Assembly: GCF_037975245.1 (NCBI RefSeq)
Contig: NC_092571.1
Location: 607,501-671,500, forward strand
From: Apostichopus japonicus
Taxonomy: Eukaryota > Echinodermata > Holothuroidea > Aspidochirotida > Stichopodidae
Length of the DNA: 64,000 nucleotides
Reading direction: 5' to 3'
Positions 1 through 11,239 of this stretch are shown here, in pieces (the stretch's first letter is position 1; each line of letters opens with the position of its first letter). The notes below the pieces were generated by a model that was not told where the DNA came from, did no database searches, and was given only the letters and a program-made list of their open reading frames with translations. The translations under genes were made by a program, and so were the position numbers.

Positions 1-736
1 TGATGATGTCATCTAAAGTTTTGAAGTTAATGGATTTAGTTTACATCTCTTCCTCGAGCCAACATGAGAGGAAGGGGGTGTAGGAATAATGGCAAGAAGA
101 GATGTCCCTCTGAAGCATGGTATTCATAAATATAACTCATCCCTTGAATTAGCTTTGTCCGTGATGGAATTATGTATTCATGGGCTTAAATTGTGGATAA
201 GTTAAATGATGTTATTTGATTGAAGTAATTGTTTTCAGACTATAGATGGACAGATGCGAAGAGTCTTTCACTCCGTATTGGTGATAAAGTTATAAATAAC
301 CCTCCTGTGGTACGCAACCTTTGCTTATTTGGATAAATGCATTACTATGGAAAAATAAGTTAATTATGTATGTTAGTCTACAATGTATCATATCTGACAA
401 GAGGGTCAACTTGTGTAGTAAATTATAATGGGTAAATACCTTGATTCGTCTTCAACTAATAAATCTTCCAGTAGTGTTGATAACTCAAATTCCTTCCGTG
501 TAATTAAACTTAATATCCCAAGGATACTTATGTGATATCTTACATCAACAAACTAAAAATAGGTCATCTAGATCACAATATCTTTACCAACTTAATGTTC
601 CATTGTCTCGATCGGGGGTCGCTGCTTTCATCATGATTAATACTTATCTCTTCACATTGTTCTTTTTCTTTCTTTTGTCATCATCTGTAAAGCGCATTGA
701 GCAACTTTTATTGGATTCTGCGCTATATAAGACTAA
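1..736. other. unassigned AT-rich DNA
   Basis: No coding exon, RNA gene or recognisable repeat was found on either strand. It borders the trinucleotide array that follows. Confidence 0.5.
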
Positions 737-1031
<295 letters not shown>

Positions 1032-1137
1032 AGAACCTGCGCAAAGAACGAAACAAGGCTGAGAAAAAATTGTCGCAGAACCTCATTGGAGAGTGATAGA
1101 CTTACATTCGCCCCAAAACGAAAAGAAACAACTCTTG

Positions 1138-1347
1138 TTACCTTGAATAAATAGAAATTGTACTTTTCGTACTCGTTTTCAGAGTTGCCATGGCTGAGAA
1201 TCCAGCCCCACAGCTAAATGTTGAGGGGGCTTGGACTACTAGAGTGAGGGCCCTTTTCAAAAGAATAGGACATGTGTCCTTCACCTTCAGCCAAACCGTG
1301 GCAAATTTCTTGTTCCATAAAGTCACTCTGGAGCTGTGTATCTTCAC
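1138..1347 (-). pseudogene. hAT transposase C-terminal fragment (ZBED5-like)
   Basis: A 69-codon minus-strand frame reads FATVWLKVKDTCPILLKRAL followed by STFSCGAGFSAMATLKT. This matches the remembered C-terminal dimerisation region of ZBED5/SCAND3-like hAT transposases (W..VK..YP.L..RAL, then a ST-LCE-GFSA-LK-KYRSRL block). The consensus LCE is degraded to SCG and no remainder of the transposase is visible. It is taken as a short relic about 0.7 kb downstream of the sulfotransferase stop codon. The identification rests on motif memory only. Confidence 0.6.
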
Positions 1348-1821
1348 AAATTCTGAAAAATCTCAAACTTGTTGCGTTTTTATTTCTACATTTTGTCTGG
1401 ACATTTGATAAAGTTCTATCTCGGAATTTTGAAGTTCTGTCTCCATTTTTTAGTAATTAGTATTTGAAATTTCAACGGATTATTGTTGATTATAGTGTGG
1501 CGCCCGGACGATTGTCGTTTTGTCGGGAAAATCCGATTTTCGATTTTTGTCGGACAAAAAGCCAATATCACCCAGCCTTCCAGTCGACAAACTTTGGTGA
1601 AGCCCTGATCACGTGGTATTTAGTTTCGAAGTCGAAAACGTCAATATGCTGTGAATACAAACACGGGGTAAGGGTGGGTAGAGTTTACTCACTGATAGCT
1701 AACTATATAATTAAGTTTACTAACAGATCCTTACGATATTTTGAAATAGCCTCTGATTGGATAATAGCTTAGATACAAGGAATATATGCAACAAAATACT
1801 TGAATATGTACATATCACTTA
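1348..1821. other. unassigned intergenic DNA
   Basis: Nothing supportable was seen. A 102-codon plus-strand frame at 1464-1772 has no recognisable motif. Confidence 0.4.
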
Positions 1822-1827
1822 TTTATT
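1822..1827 (-). terminator. poly(A) signal AATAAA of the sulfotransferase gene
   Basis: A canonical AATAAA on the minus strand lies about 240 nt past the stop codon at 2065, a plausible 3' UTR length. No transcript evidence is available. Confidence 0.45.
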
Positions 1828-2064
1828 AATAATGAGCTCTCTTCCATATCTTCCACATTCAAGTCTCCATAGACTGAAATCCTCTCTCTCTGATGAAAAT
1901 CGAGAGTGTGAATAGTTCTCAATATTCCCATTGCTAATATTGACAAATACTTCATACTTGTACCTCATAACGTATGCATACATCTTAGGGCTATATAAAT
2001 GTCACTTGCTTCATCGCAGGAGTACCAAGCGGACGGTGTTTCTGTCCCGTTTCGCATTAAATAC

Positions 2065-3015
2065 TTATGGATTCCTACCAAGCTTCTTTGCGATTAACTC
2101 AGGAAGCGGATACCCGAATAGTTCTACATCATATTTAAAGGTGTTGTACATGTCTTGGACAAGCGAAGCATTCAACTCGTTAAAGAAGCCATTAAAAATG
2201 TCATTTGAACCACTCAGATTTGATGCCTTTTGACTAGGGATTTCAACCACATGATTTATACCGGTTTCTTTAAGTATATTGTGGGTATCCCAATCGGCGG
2301 TCTCCAGGTGACCAATGTAATCATATTCAATCGCACATGGTAACACCATCTTGTACATTGGTCGCCAGTGAATGTCCAGGGACTCTGGGGGCGTTTTTGT
2401 CAAGTATTTTACGAATTCGGTGAAAGTTACGCCCACACCAGTCTGTAACGCTTCCTTATCAGGATTTTTACGAAACTGTCTAATTATTTTTGTCCCGATC
2501 GTCTTTTGATAATATTTATTCATTTTATGTAATTTATTTCTGTAACCAGATAGTTCACGTGAAAACGGTTCTCGGACGAAAATGAACTTTTTATATGTCC
2601 GTAGTCGTTTTTCTATTTCTGCCGGATTTCGTAACTTTTGTAACGTGTGCAGACTGCGATCTAAGGTGTACCATTGCCCGAGATCAACTGCTTGGGTGGA
2701 GTTATATTTCCCCATCAAAACAAGGAAAACACTCTTCCATGTCGTGGAGGCGACTTTACAAATTGTGCAGTAGATAACCTTGTATTTATCATCATAAATA
2801 AAAGGCCAAAGTAGATTGAAGCCTCTGCTGATCCTCTCTATGGACATGTTCCAGTTGGGATGTTGTGCGCATGTCTCTCTGAGTATGGCCTTCCGTCGAG
2901 CTTGTTCTAGATTCCATTCCCTATAATCCAATTCATTTGATTGCTCATAGTTTGCCGCTAAAGAGGCGTTGGCTTCCGACATGGTTTCTTTATCCAAAGC
3001 AGTAGTACTCATGAA
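2065..3015 (-). CDS. carbohydrate sulfotransferase (CHST8-14/HNK-1ST family), exon 3
   Basis: Terminal exon with the whole catalytic domain. Enzymes of this Sulfotransfer_2 family move sulfate from PAPS to glycans in the Golgi lumen. Visible motifs, numbered for the 411-residue three-exon protein: 5'-phosphosulfate loop ICKVASTTWK (residues 181-190, with Lys182), 3'-phosphate motif FVREPFSR (241-248) followed by SGYRNK, HWRPMY (311-316) and YDYIGHLET, and a C-terminal Y-ELFGYPLP block. Several N-glycosylation sequons (NASL, NMSI, NSTQ, NLSG) are present. The exon starts after a tttttttcag acceptor (AG at 3017-3016), so the first Met in the exon is internal. Phase 0 matches exon 2. The total length suits the family. 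The exact acceptor glycan (GalNAc, chondroitin, HNK-1) cannot be read from the sequence. No inactivating change was seen. Confidence 0.92.
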   Translation of the reverse strand, partial: FMSTTALDKETMSEANASLAANYEQSNELDYREWNLEQARRKAILRETCAQHPNWNMSIERISRGFNLLWPFIYDDKYKVIYCTICKVASTTWKSVFLVLMGKYNSTQAVDLGQWYTLDRSLHTLQKLRNPAEIEKRLRTYKKFIFVREPFSRELSGYRNKLHKMNKYYQKTIGTKIIRQFRKNPDKEALQTGVGVTFTEFVKYLTKTPPESLDIHWRPMYKMVLPCAIEYDYIGHLETADWDTHNILKETGINHVVEIPSQKASNLSGSNDIFNGFFNELNASLVQDMYNTFKYDVELFGYPLPELIAKKLGRNP

Positions 3016-3712
3016 CTGAAAAAAATATATATTAACGTAGATGCAGTTGCAGGCTGGTCAACATTTTGAAAGTATCAACATTGATTTCCACGATTTACTT
3101 CATGTAAGTGACTTCACGGAAACTTTAATTCAATGAAACTTATACTCCCATCGAACATAATCCAACTGATCGGAAGGGTCAATTGATTTGTTTATTAAGT
3201 TAGATTCTCACTTTGTTACATGTTCCATAATTGTGTTCAATGGCGGCATAATAAATTCCAAAGTGTGTTGGGAGGGGGGGGGGGGGTGGTGATATGGCCA
3301 AAAAGATAAGTGCAAATGACGCACATGCACATTACGGGAAATTTTAGAGGTCTGGGAACCACGTCCTCCCCCCCCCCCCCTCCCCCTCCTACCCAATCCC
3401 ATGCTTCATCGGTGAGGTAAATTATAATTTATGAATATTTTAATTTTACATGAAATTCAAAATTGTGACAAAACTTCGTCATATAACCAATTAGGTCATT
3501 GATATGCACCAATTTTCAAAAGGTACTTTGATCGATTTCGAGACCGGTCTACTAGCTGAACAACTCCCTTTATAATTACAAATGTACACTGTTCTCGGTT
3601 GGGTGTGCAGGGCCTCCAGACCCTGTAGCACTTTTAACAAGTTCTTGTTCTCCTTTATAGCGATTCTGGAGCGCAATAGATACATATCAAAAAGAGGAAT
3701 CACACTTCTACA

Positions 3713-3821
3713 TTTCTATTTAATATATCTCAGGGCCCTAGTGAGGTCCACGTGGCAAACCACCTGGAAGCTAAAGCATTTGAGATATTCAGATAAATGT
3801 GAATGAAGTGCCAGAAGTTAC
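3713..3821. repeat. dispersed repeat, copy 1 of a pair
   Basis: The segment with AGGGCCCTAG, GTGGCAAA, GAAGCTAAAGCATTTGAGAT and GAAGTGCCAGAAGTTAC recurs with changes at about 4525-4680. Copy 1 abuts the exon-3 duplicate at 3826, so both may have arrived together. Family unknown. Confidence 0.6.
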
Positions 3822-3825
3822 TTCT

Positions 3826-4065
3826 GTGAAAGTTACGCCCACACCAGTCTGTACCGCTTCCTTGTCAGGAGTTTTACAGAACTGTCTAATTATATTTTTC
3901 CCGATTGTCTTTTGATAATATTTGTTTCTTTTATATATCTTATTTCTATAACCAGATAGTGAAAACGGTTCTCGAACGAAAATGAACTTTTATATGTCCG
4001 TAGTTGATTTTTTGTTTTTTTTCTGCCGGATTTCGTAACTTTTGTAACGTGTGCAGACTGCGATC
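3826..4065 (-). pseudogene. partial duplicate of sulfotransferase exon 3
   Basis: This segment aligns almost base for base with 2421-2662 of exon 3 in the same orientation. Shared strings include GTGAAAGTTACGCCCACACC, CCAGATAGT, ACGAAAATGAACTTT and CGTAACTTTTGTAACGTGTG. It covers exon residues about 118-197, including the 3'-phosphate motif region. Short deletions and insertions break the frame: a block before GAAAACGGTT is missing and a T-rich insertion follows GTAGT. It lies inside intron 2 of the same gene, so it is an unprocessed local duplication and not a separate gene. Confidence 0.9.
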
Positions 4066-4127
4066 CCCTTTTTTTTAATTCCCTTTTTACACTTACACTT
4101 CTATTTATATTATAATGTTTCCATAGG

Positions 4128-4513
4128 CATAGGAGCCCAATTTGATTTGGGGGGGGGGGGGGTGTAACGACTTGCCCGAAAAGTATAACCAAAATTGTTC
4201 GGGCGCTCCGCGCGCGTTCAACATGTTAATGTACATATCATATAGGCATGCATCGGTTATGACATCGCATGCCAATTACATACAATCATTTGTCGTGTTA
4301 TTGCCGTTCCATATTGGTTATAATTTTTGGGGAAGTCGTTACAATAATAATGATCATAATTATATAAGTTTAACCATTGAAAAACACATTGCAATTTATT
4401 TCTGTTTCAGTAGGAGCCCGAAAAATTCTCGCATATTGCCCGAATTGTCACAAAAATATTTGGTTGTGGACTGCATCCCCCAGCTCCCCCCCCCCCCGCC
4501 TTCTACGCCTATG
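4128..4513 (+). mobile_element. CATAGG-family TIR element, copy A (empty TTAA site)
   Basis: Begins GCATAGGAGCCCAAT and ends CTACGCCTATG, so the termini are imperfect inverted repeats, each bordered by a G or C run. The interior has ACGACTTGCCCGAAAA and a GCGCGC-rich segment. Homologous copies lie at 39184-39616 and, inverted, at 49087-49799. This copy keeps an uninterrupted AAGTTTAACCATTG, the site that carries a TTAA insertion in the 49-kb copy. No coding capacity. Confidence 0.75.
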
Positions 4514-4524
4514 TATATTTCTAT

Positions 4525-4680
4525 ACATTTCTATTAAATGTATACCAGGGCCCTAGCGTGGGAACCGAGGGCCCTATTGGGAGTCCAGGTGGCAAATTAC
4601 CCGGAAGCTGAATCATTTTGAGATATTCAGATGTAGAAATGTGAGAGAAATACATTCTATGAAGTGCCGGAAGTTACTAA
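4525..4680. repeat. dispersed repeat, copy 2 of a pair
   Basis: Diverged partner of 3713-3821, sharing AGGGCCCTAG, CAGGTGGCAAA, GGAAGCTGAATCATTT and GAAGTGCCGGAAGTTAC. Confidence 0.55.
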
Positions 4681-4884
4681 TGGATTTTGACACGCTTCTT
4701 GTTCTCTCCGAGCTACTTTACAACACAAAAACACATGTCAGAAGAAGAGATTTAATTTATGGAGAAGGTATTCCAAACCGCAACGGTTTGCTGCATGTCA
4801 GTGTCCTTTCAGGATCACCATGATGTTACACTGTGTAGCTTCCATCATGGTTCATTATGTGACTTGATTATACATTGCACTTAC

Positions 4885-5078
4885 CCCTCTACCCTCAGTT
4901 ACATTCTTCAGAGGGTGTTTCATTTCCATGGACTGCCGCCCGAATGTAACCACTGTGTTGCCAGTATCAAGTCTCTGTATTTGCTGTTCTCCTTTCTTTG
5001 ATAATCGAGGCGTCACACCAGCCACATTTCCAGCACTCAGTTCACTCTTGGGACTCTCTGGCAATTTGACATTGCTAT
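4885..5078 (-). CDS. carbohydrate sulfotransferase, exon 2 (stem region)
   Basis: 194-nt internal exon. On the minus strand a pyrimidine-rich acceptor ending TTGTCTTTTAG precedes ATAGCAATGTC, and the exon ends AGAGGG before a strong donor GTAAGT. It takes one base from exon 1 (G+AT = Asp), reads 64 open codons and leaves in phase 0 into exon 3. The peptide is hydrophilic (SNVKLPESPKSELSAGNV at its start, then Gln-, Lys- and Thr-rich sequence with NVT), as expected for the lumenal stem of a Golgi type II enzyme. The agreement of splice signals, phases and open frame is the evidence. The stem has no conserved motif of its own. Confidence 0.8.
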
Positions 5079-5481
5079 CTAAAAGACAAGAAATCGCAAA
5101 ACCTTTCAGTTGATAAATACCTTACAAAGTTACCGTCACGGTGTAACGTTTGACAAAGTATCAAGTTGTGTGCTTTTCTTGCTCAATCTCCAACTCTTGT
5201 ACGAACACATTTGATAAAGTTATTAGAATATAACCGCTTTAACACAATTACAAAGGGCTATTCATAAGTGGGGGGGGGGGGGTGGGGATTGTCGAGAACA
5301 AACTTAAAGTATATTTCTATAACCATGAGCAATCTATATATCTCAACTTTCTATTTATATCATATACCTCTTTAACTATACCTTGTAAATAGTGTTGCTA
5401 TGGAGATGGAATTTCTTGCATAACCTCCATTTTTTATACGAATATATTGATAAAGTTATCTGAATTATTATTATTATTATT

Positions 5482-6140
5482 ATTTTAGATGGCACTGAAA
5501 ATTCTCTTTCACAAACTTTCAAGCTTCTGAAAAATGTCCATAAAATATCTGGTTTGAAAATTAACATGGATAAAACTAGTGCTGTTTGGATAGGATAAAA
5601 ACAAAGTTAGTGATGTTTAATGTAGGAATTATAACTTATCTTGGGTTGGCGATAATATATTCAGTTATCTTGAAGCAACATTGTGTACACAATTGGATTT
5701 TATTGTGAATGTAAAATATGTTATACTACTATGCAAGCTATTTCAAACAAATTCACCACTGGTCAAAGAGGTTTCTGACAGCTTTAGGTAGAATAGTTGT
5801 GGTTAAACCCCTTTTGTTGCCAAAATTGAACCATCTCGTTCTTACACGTCCAACCCCCAAGTAAAGAAATTATCAATGAGATTAATTCCAAGTAACTTTG
5901 TATGGGGAGGTAAAGTTGATAGAATCAGTAGAAATCAAATGGCGCTTCCCGTTACAAAAAGGTGGTGCTGGTATGATTCAATTTGAACCTTTCGAGAAGG
6001 CACTTAAGATTACTTGGATTCGTAGATTGCTTAAATATAAAGTTAATACTCCTAATTGTAATCTTCATTACTCTTCTGGTACACTTATTGGGATAGCGTT
6101 ATTAAAGAAAGTAAAATTACCTTTTGGAAAAGTGTTTTTT
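5482..6140 (+). pseudogene. L1/Tx1-like LINE ORF2 fragment
   Basis: The frame from 5488 reads DGTENSLSQTFKLLKN then SGLKINMDKTSAVWIG and stops, a typical RT-thumb segment (DGTE-SL ... SGLKIN-DKT-A-WIG). Downstream, frames near 5890-6060 give NFVWGGKVDRISRNQ, QKGGAGMIQFEPFEKALKI and TWIRRLLK, the usual post-RT block of the same LINEs (F-W-GK-KI ... GGL-M ... ALKI-WI-RLL). Frames are broken, no poly(A) end is obvious, and it sits in an intron. A dead fragment. Confidence 0.8.
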
Positions 6141-6462
6141 CGAAATGTCGAGAAAATAGTTGAAATTTTTACCAAGTTGAAAGTTGAAAGCCAAAAATTC
6201 GAGAAGAAATCTGAGATATATGTATGAAATTTCGCTTCAAAAAATCACTATCCTAACAGAAGACGAAATTTTGAGAAATTGTGAGAATATTGTCGAAATT
6301 CCTGGAAAAAAAAGAGAAATTCGGGATATAGCAGGGAATAATCCCAAAACCCAACCGGTATACTGTCCATCAAGTTATGGAAGCTTCCTTTGTCACTGTT
6401 TTATCATTATTGACCCCATTGGTAATTATTATAAGGAGGGTGTGACCCTTGTGTCGCTGAAA

Positions 6463-7140
6463 CAACGAGGTAAATGAATCTGGAGGATTCATGTCAATTG
6501 GGTGCGCGCGTACCATGTATGGAGGGTCATGTGATGTGTTCCAGGGTGGTACCAAACTGATATTTCTCTGTAGCAGTTCAAGAATAGTGTTAGTGACTTC
6601 GTAAAAGATTTGCACCAAGACGGATCGGACATGGGAACTAACGACATAAGGAGGTACTGGTACTTCAGGCCTACGAAATAGTGCTAATATGCTAACGTTC
6701 AACCTTATTCTCTTGAATGAAGGCAGGCCTTCTACATAATAGATCTTACTTATTAATGCAGCTCTAGGGGCAAGCTTTGTCTCATATGGCCTAACGTTAT
6801 TACTACTTGCTGTAAGTGAATGTAGTAATGGGAAATGTGGGGAAATGTTTAGTTCAGTGCAACCACGGAATTCTCCATGGAACAGAGCCTAATGCTGCTC
6901 GACGGGAATATAGCTATCACGTTAGGCTACAGGCACGGTTATTGCTAGGTAACGGGTGTCGTCTGCTGCTCTTAGCACGCAAACACATTTACGTACTAGT
7001 TGGGTGAAATCATCATGCGTAATAGGATGAGTAGTATATTAGTACCACCCTGGAACACATCACATGACCCTCCATACATGGTACGCGCGTACGCGCGTAT
7101 TTACTGTGTGATAGTTTCTCCAGATTCATTAAACTCGTTG
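6463..7140. mobile_element. fold-back/MITE element with long inverted termini
   Basis: The left end (6463-about 6575) and right end (about 7040-7140) are inverted copies: CAACGAG then AATGAATCTGGAG, a divergent spacer, then ACCATGTATGGAGGGTCATG and TGATGTGTTCCAGGGTGGTA. The spacer contains GCGCGTACGCGCGT runs in the right arm. The roughly 470-bp centre has no recognisable coding sequence. No convincing target duplication was found, so the superfamily stays open. Confidence 0.75.
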
Positions 7141-8103
7141 CGCTGAAACCATCTGACATTTAAGGGGTGAGGAGACCTTCCCAGGATAAACATATAAGAG
7201 GTCGAATGGTACATTCTGAGGTATATGTAGAATATGAATTACTTGTAAATGCAACATTGTGTTCGTGAATACTGGAGTGTGAGGTTGAGGTTCGGCAGCA
7301 TGGCACGCCAATGTTACTTCATGTAAATAGGGATATTTTATTGACCTTTTTTCCTACAGAGGGGGATTTGTCAGTTTATTAGTCAGAGTTCTTAATGCGG
7401 CCCTTTGGTAGTATCAATGGGAGCATATTAAAGCATATAATAATCAGTATATGAGCCCGATGAACATTTATAGCATTCCACAAATACAGCAAAAATCGGA
7501 TAAAACTATGACAATATCGTTTTATTACGTGTTGGCCTGCCAGATATCTGCTCTAATTTGGCCACTTTTATGGCTTCCAATCAGGTAGACAAACGGACAT
7601 TTGGCTCATCACGTGACAGGAAGGGGCACCATGTCCTAAAGAGTATATTAGTCTTTCATCTTAGCTGTTTTGAAATAATTGTGATTGACAATGTTTTTAA
7701 ACCAATTAGCATTATTATATAACTAACAAAGACCTCTGTGGAACATCCAAACTGTTTCCATGCTTTAGGAATCTCCCTTTTCCCCAAATTTATTACTACA
7801 ATTTACATCTAATTAATCAGAACATTTTACACTCGTCACGCGAGTTCCGTTCACATTTCAAATTATTTTCCTACTTTCTGGAACTTCTCCAGAGTTGCAT
7901 ATAAGTTATTTTCATCTTACATGCAATGAAAAAAATTAATATTTCTGATCAAGTTTACAAAACTGTTAAAAAAAAATATATCGTGATAATTGTGTGATTA
8001 TTTCCTATACACGAGTACAAAAACTGTTTTAGACCATCGATATGGAATGCATATGAGGGACTTTAAAGGTTTTCCACTTGGTAGCCATGTATCGTTATAA
8101 GTC
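7141..8103. other. unassigned intronic DNA
   Basis: No repeat unit, exon or transposon terminus recognised. Confidence 0.4.
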
Positions 8104-8358
8104 AACAACGATATAGGCCTATCGTGGAGTCAACTATCCAGAATATATACTGACCGTCAAGACAACGATATATGGTGGAGTCAACTATCCAGAATATAAA
8201 CTGACCGTCGAGACAACGATATATCGTTGAGTCAACTATCCAGAATATATACTGACCGTCGAGACAACGATATATCGTGGAGTCAACTATCTATTAAAAA
8301 CTGACCGTCAAGACAACGATATGGTGGAGTCAACTATTCAGTATAAACTGACCGTCGA
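8104..8358. repeat. minisatellite, about 55-60 bp unit, five copies
   Basis: Units carry GTCAACTATCCAGAATATA then ACTGACCGTCGAGACAACG and a variable ATATCGT/ATGGT segment. The last units are shortened. Confidence 0.85.
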
Positions 8359-8716
8359 CTCTGTGCATGTGTTTGATAAATAGTGAAACTGACACGTTCA
8401 CAGTGGCACAATTAATGACAATTTCCGAGTAATAAAAAGAAACATTCATATCAATGCAATATTCTCCACATTTTGTGTACAAAACTAAGCACCTTCGTCA
8501 ATTATCGAGAATATCCCACAATAATATGGGTAAAAGCTACACTATGAATATGCAAACTAAACTGTGATGACATAATTTATGCAAAACGGCACTAACGTTT
8601 AATTGACGGTACATTCACAAAACAGATCAAACAATGGTTGTAACCACCGAAAAAAACACTATATTGCTCGAAAGGCAAACGAATTTAACCATTACTGTAC
8701 ACGCGAATCATTTATA
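8359..8716. other. unassigned spacer between minisatellites
   Basis: No feature recognised. Confidence 0.4.
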
Positions 8717-9115
8717 CCATTAAAATAAAGGGTTAGCCTATTAGGGCTTCTAGCCACTTTAAAATAGAGGGTTAGCATATTAGAGCTTACAATCACTTTT
8801 AAATAGAGGGTTAGCCTATTAGAGCTTACAATCACTTTTAAATAGAGGGTTAGCCTATTAGAGCTTACAATCACTTTAAAATAGAGGGTTAGCCTATTAG
8901 AGCTTACAATCACTTTAAAATAGAGGGTTAGCCTATTAGAGCTTACAATCACTTTAAAATAGAGGGTGAGCCTATAAGAGCTTACAATCACTTTACAGGT
9001 TAGCCTATTAGAGTTTCCAATCATTTTAAATGGAGGGTCAGTCTATTAGAGTTTCCAGTCAATTGTGAAAAGAGGGTGAGCCTATTAGAGTTTCCAGTCA
9101 TTTTAATATAGAGGG
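8717..9115. repeat. 39-bp minisatellite
   Basis: Units of AAAATAGAGGGTTAGCCTAT plus TAGAGCTTACAATCACTTT, about ten copies with growing divergence toward 9.1 kb. A minus-strand frame reading repeated VIVSSNRLTLYFK is the 39-bp period translated and is not a gene. The units grade into the longer composite array that follows. Confidence 0.9.
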
Positions 9116-10420
9116 TCAGCCTATTTAAGTTTCCAGTCACTATAAAATAGAAAGTTAGCCTATATTAGAGCTTCCAGTCTACATTATAGCTTCTAGTCAT
9201 TTTAAAATAGAGGGTCAGCCTATTTAAGTTTCCAGTCACTATAAAATAGAAAGTTAGCCTATATTAGAGCTTCCAGTCTATATTAGAGCTTCTAGTCATT
9301 TTAAAATAGAGGGTCAGCCTATTTAAGTTTCCAGTCACTATAAAATAGAAAGTTAGCCTATATTAGAGCTTCCAGTCTATATTAGAGCTTCTAGTCATTT
9401 TAAAATAGAGGGTCAGCCTATTTAAGTTTCCAGTCACTATAAAATAGAAAGTTAGCCTATATTAGAGCTTCTAGTCATTTTAAAATAGAGGGTCAGCCTA
9501 TTTAAGTTTCCAGTCACTATAAAATAGAAAGTTAGCCTATATTAGAGCTTCCAGTCTATATTAGAGCTTCTAGTCATTTTAAAATAGAGGGTCAGCCTAT
9601 TTAAGTTTCCAGTCACTATAAAATAGAAAGTTAGCCTATATTAGAGCTTCCAGTCTATATTAGAGCTTCTAGTCATTTTAAAATAGAGGGTCAGCCTATT
9701 TAAGTTTCCAGTCACTATAAAATAGAAAGTTAGCCTATATTAGAGCTTCTAGTCATTTTAAAATAGAGGGTCAGCCTATTTAAGTTTCCAGTCACTATAA
9801 AATAGAAAGTTAGCCTATATTAGAGCTTCCAGTCTATATTAGAGCTTCTAGTCATTTTAAAATAGAGGGTCAGCCTATTTAAGTTTCCAGTCACTATAAA
9901 ATAGAAAGTTAGCCTATATTAGAGCTTCCAGTCTATATTAGAGCTTCTAGTCATTTTAAAATAGAGGGTCAGCCTATTTAAGTTTCCAGTCACTATAAAA
10001 TAGAAAGTTAGCCTATATTAGAGCTTCCAGTCTATATTAGAGCTTCTAGTCATTTTAAAATAGAGGGTCAGCCTATTTAAGTTTCCAGTCACTATAAAAT
10101 AGAAAGTTAGCCTATATTAGAGCTTCCAGTCTATATTAGAGCTTCTAGTCATTTTAAAATAGAGGGTCAGCCTATTTAAGTTTCCAGTCACTATAAAATA
10201 GAAAGTTAGCCTATATTAGAGCTTCCAGTCTATATTAGAGCTTCTAGTCATTTTAAAATAGAGGGTCAGCCTATTTAAGTTTCCAGTCACTATAAAATAG
10301 AAAGTTAGCCTATATTAGAGCTTCTAGTCATTTTAAAATAGAGGGTCAGCCTATTTAAGTTTCCAGTCACTATAAAATAGAAAGTTAGCCTATATTAGAG
10401 CTTCTAGTCATTTTAAAATT
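9116..10420. repeat. composite minisatellite with 99- and 80-bp units
   Basis: Fourteen near-identical units derived from two or three diverged 39-bp monomers. Long units (99 bp) have an extra 19 bp (CCAGTCTATATTAGAGCTT) that the short units (80 bp) lack. Reading left to right the order is L L L S L L S L L L L L S S. Near identity of the units implies recent homogenisation. Confidence 0.92.
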
Positions 10421-11239
10421 ACACAAAATAATCCGTAAAGATAATAGGTATCACTTGACAGTCTAAAAACAACAACAAAAAACTAACAACTTCTTGTTTA
10501 AAGGAGGTTTCCTGTTTAAAGAATATTTGAAGGGTAAACTGTAGTTAATATGTTAGATGCACGTACAACGTGAATTGCTGTCCATTTGCCGTAAAGTAAC
10601 TAGTATGTCAAAGTAGTGAGGAAATGACATGATGACAGTGTTTTCGATAATGGTGATGTGCATCTATGAACTGTTTGCCCCTTTTCTATTTTACCTTGCT
10701 TTTTGAAAATTTTCAAAGGCTAATGTTTAAGCGTTTTGATTTTTTTTTTTCAATAACTAATAATTAAGATCCTTAATGAAAATCCCTCTGGATTTCGTCT
10801 CGTTTTCTCCATTGCGTTCGCTCTGATTTAGGCAGTATTCTTACGACACTTGATTCGAAGTAAAAGTCACACTATTGATCACAACATACTTTTAAGCACG
10901 TAGTCTCTCATTATGGTACACGCGGAAATGCTTGTTTCATTGGTAACCAGTTATTTGTCTAAAAGACATCATATTGCATCAGTTAAAGAACATGTTTTCA
11001 TAATCTTCGTGTCAAGTGTAGAATACTTTCAATTTGATATCATCTTCAACTATCATAATACGTGAATGATATATGTAAATATAGTACGAACGGTACAGCA
11101 AGTAAACCGTCATTGAACATTGATAAATACCTATAGTGTGTTTGTCAATTAGACTGGGGCCACTATGGGTGGTTATACACTGGATCCGGATCAGATCCCC
11201 TGATGTTATCAGACGATCATCTTTCCATGATGAGGTAAA
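10421..11239. other. unassigned intronic DNA
   Basis: No exon, repeat unit or transposon end recognised; one T run near 10740. Confidence 0.4.

Larger units (their letters stand above)
3016..4884 (-). other. intron 2 of the sulfotransferase gene
   Basis: Bounded by donor GGG|GTAAGT (minus strand, GT at 4884-4883) and acceptor tttttttcag (3017-3016). It contains a G run near 3271-3285, a C run near 3367-3380, a partial copy of exon 3, a dispersed-repeat pair and a TIR element, each listed separately. Confidence 0.75.

Noticed and set aside
2065-3012. Sulfotransferase as a single-exon gene starting at the Met at 3012
   Set aside because: A splice acceptor lies three bases upstream and such a protein would lack a membrane anchor.
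8692-9024. 110-codon protein with 13-residue repeats
   Set aside because: Exactly the 39-bp minisatellite translated; no start context or flanking exon.
8717-10420. CRISPR-like array
   Set aside because: Units are directly tandem without unique spacers, in a eukaryotic intron. The same holds for the 32.5, 35.1 and 62.6 kb arrays.
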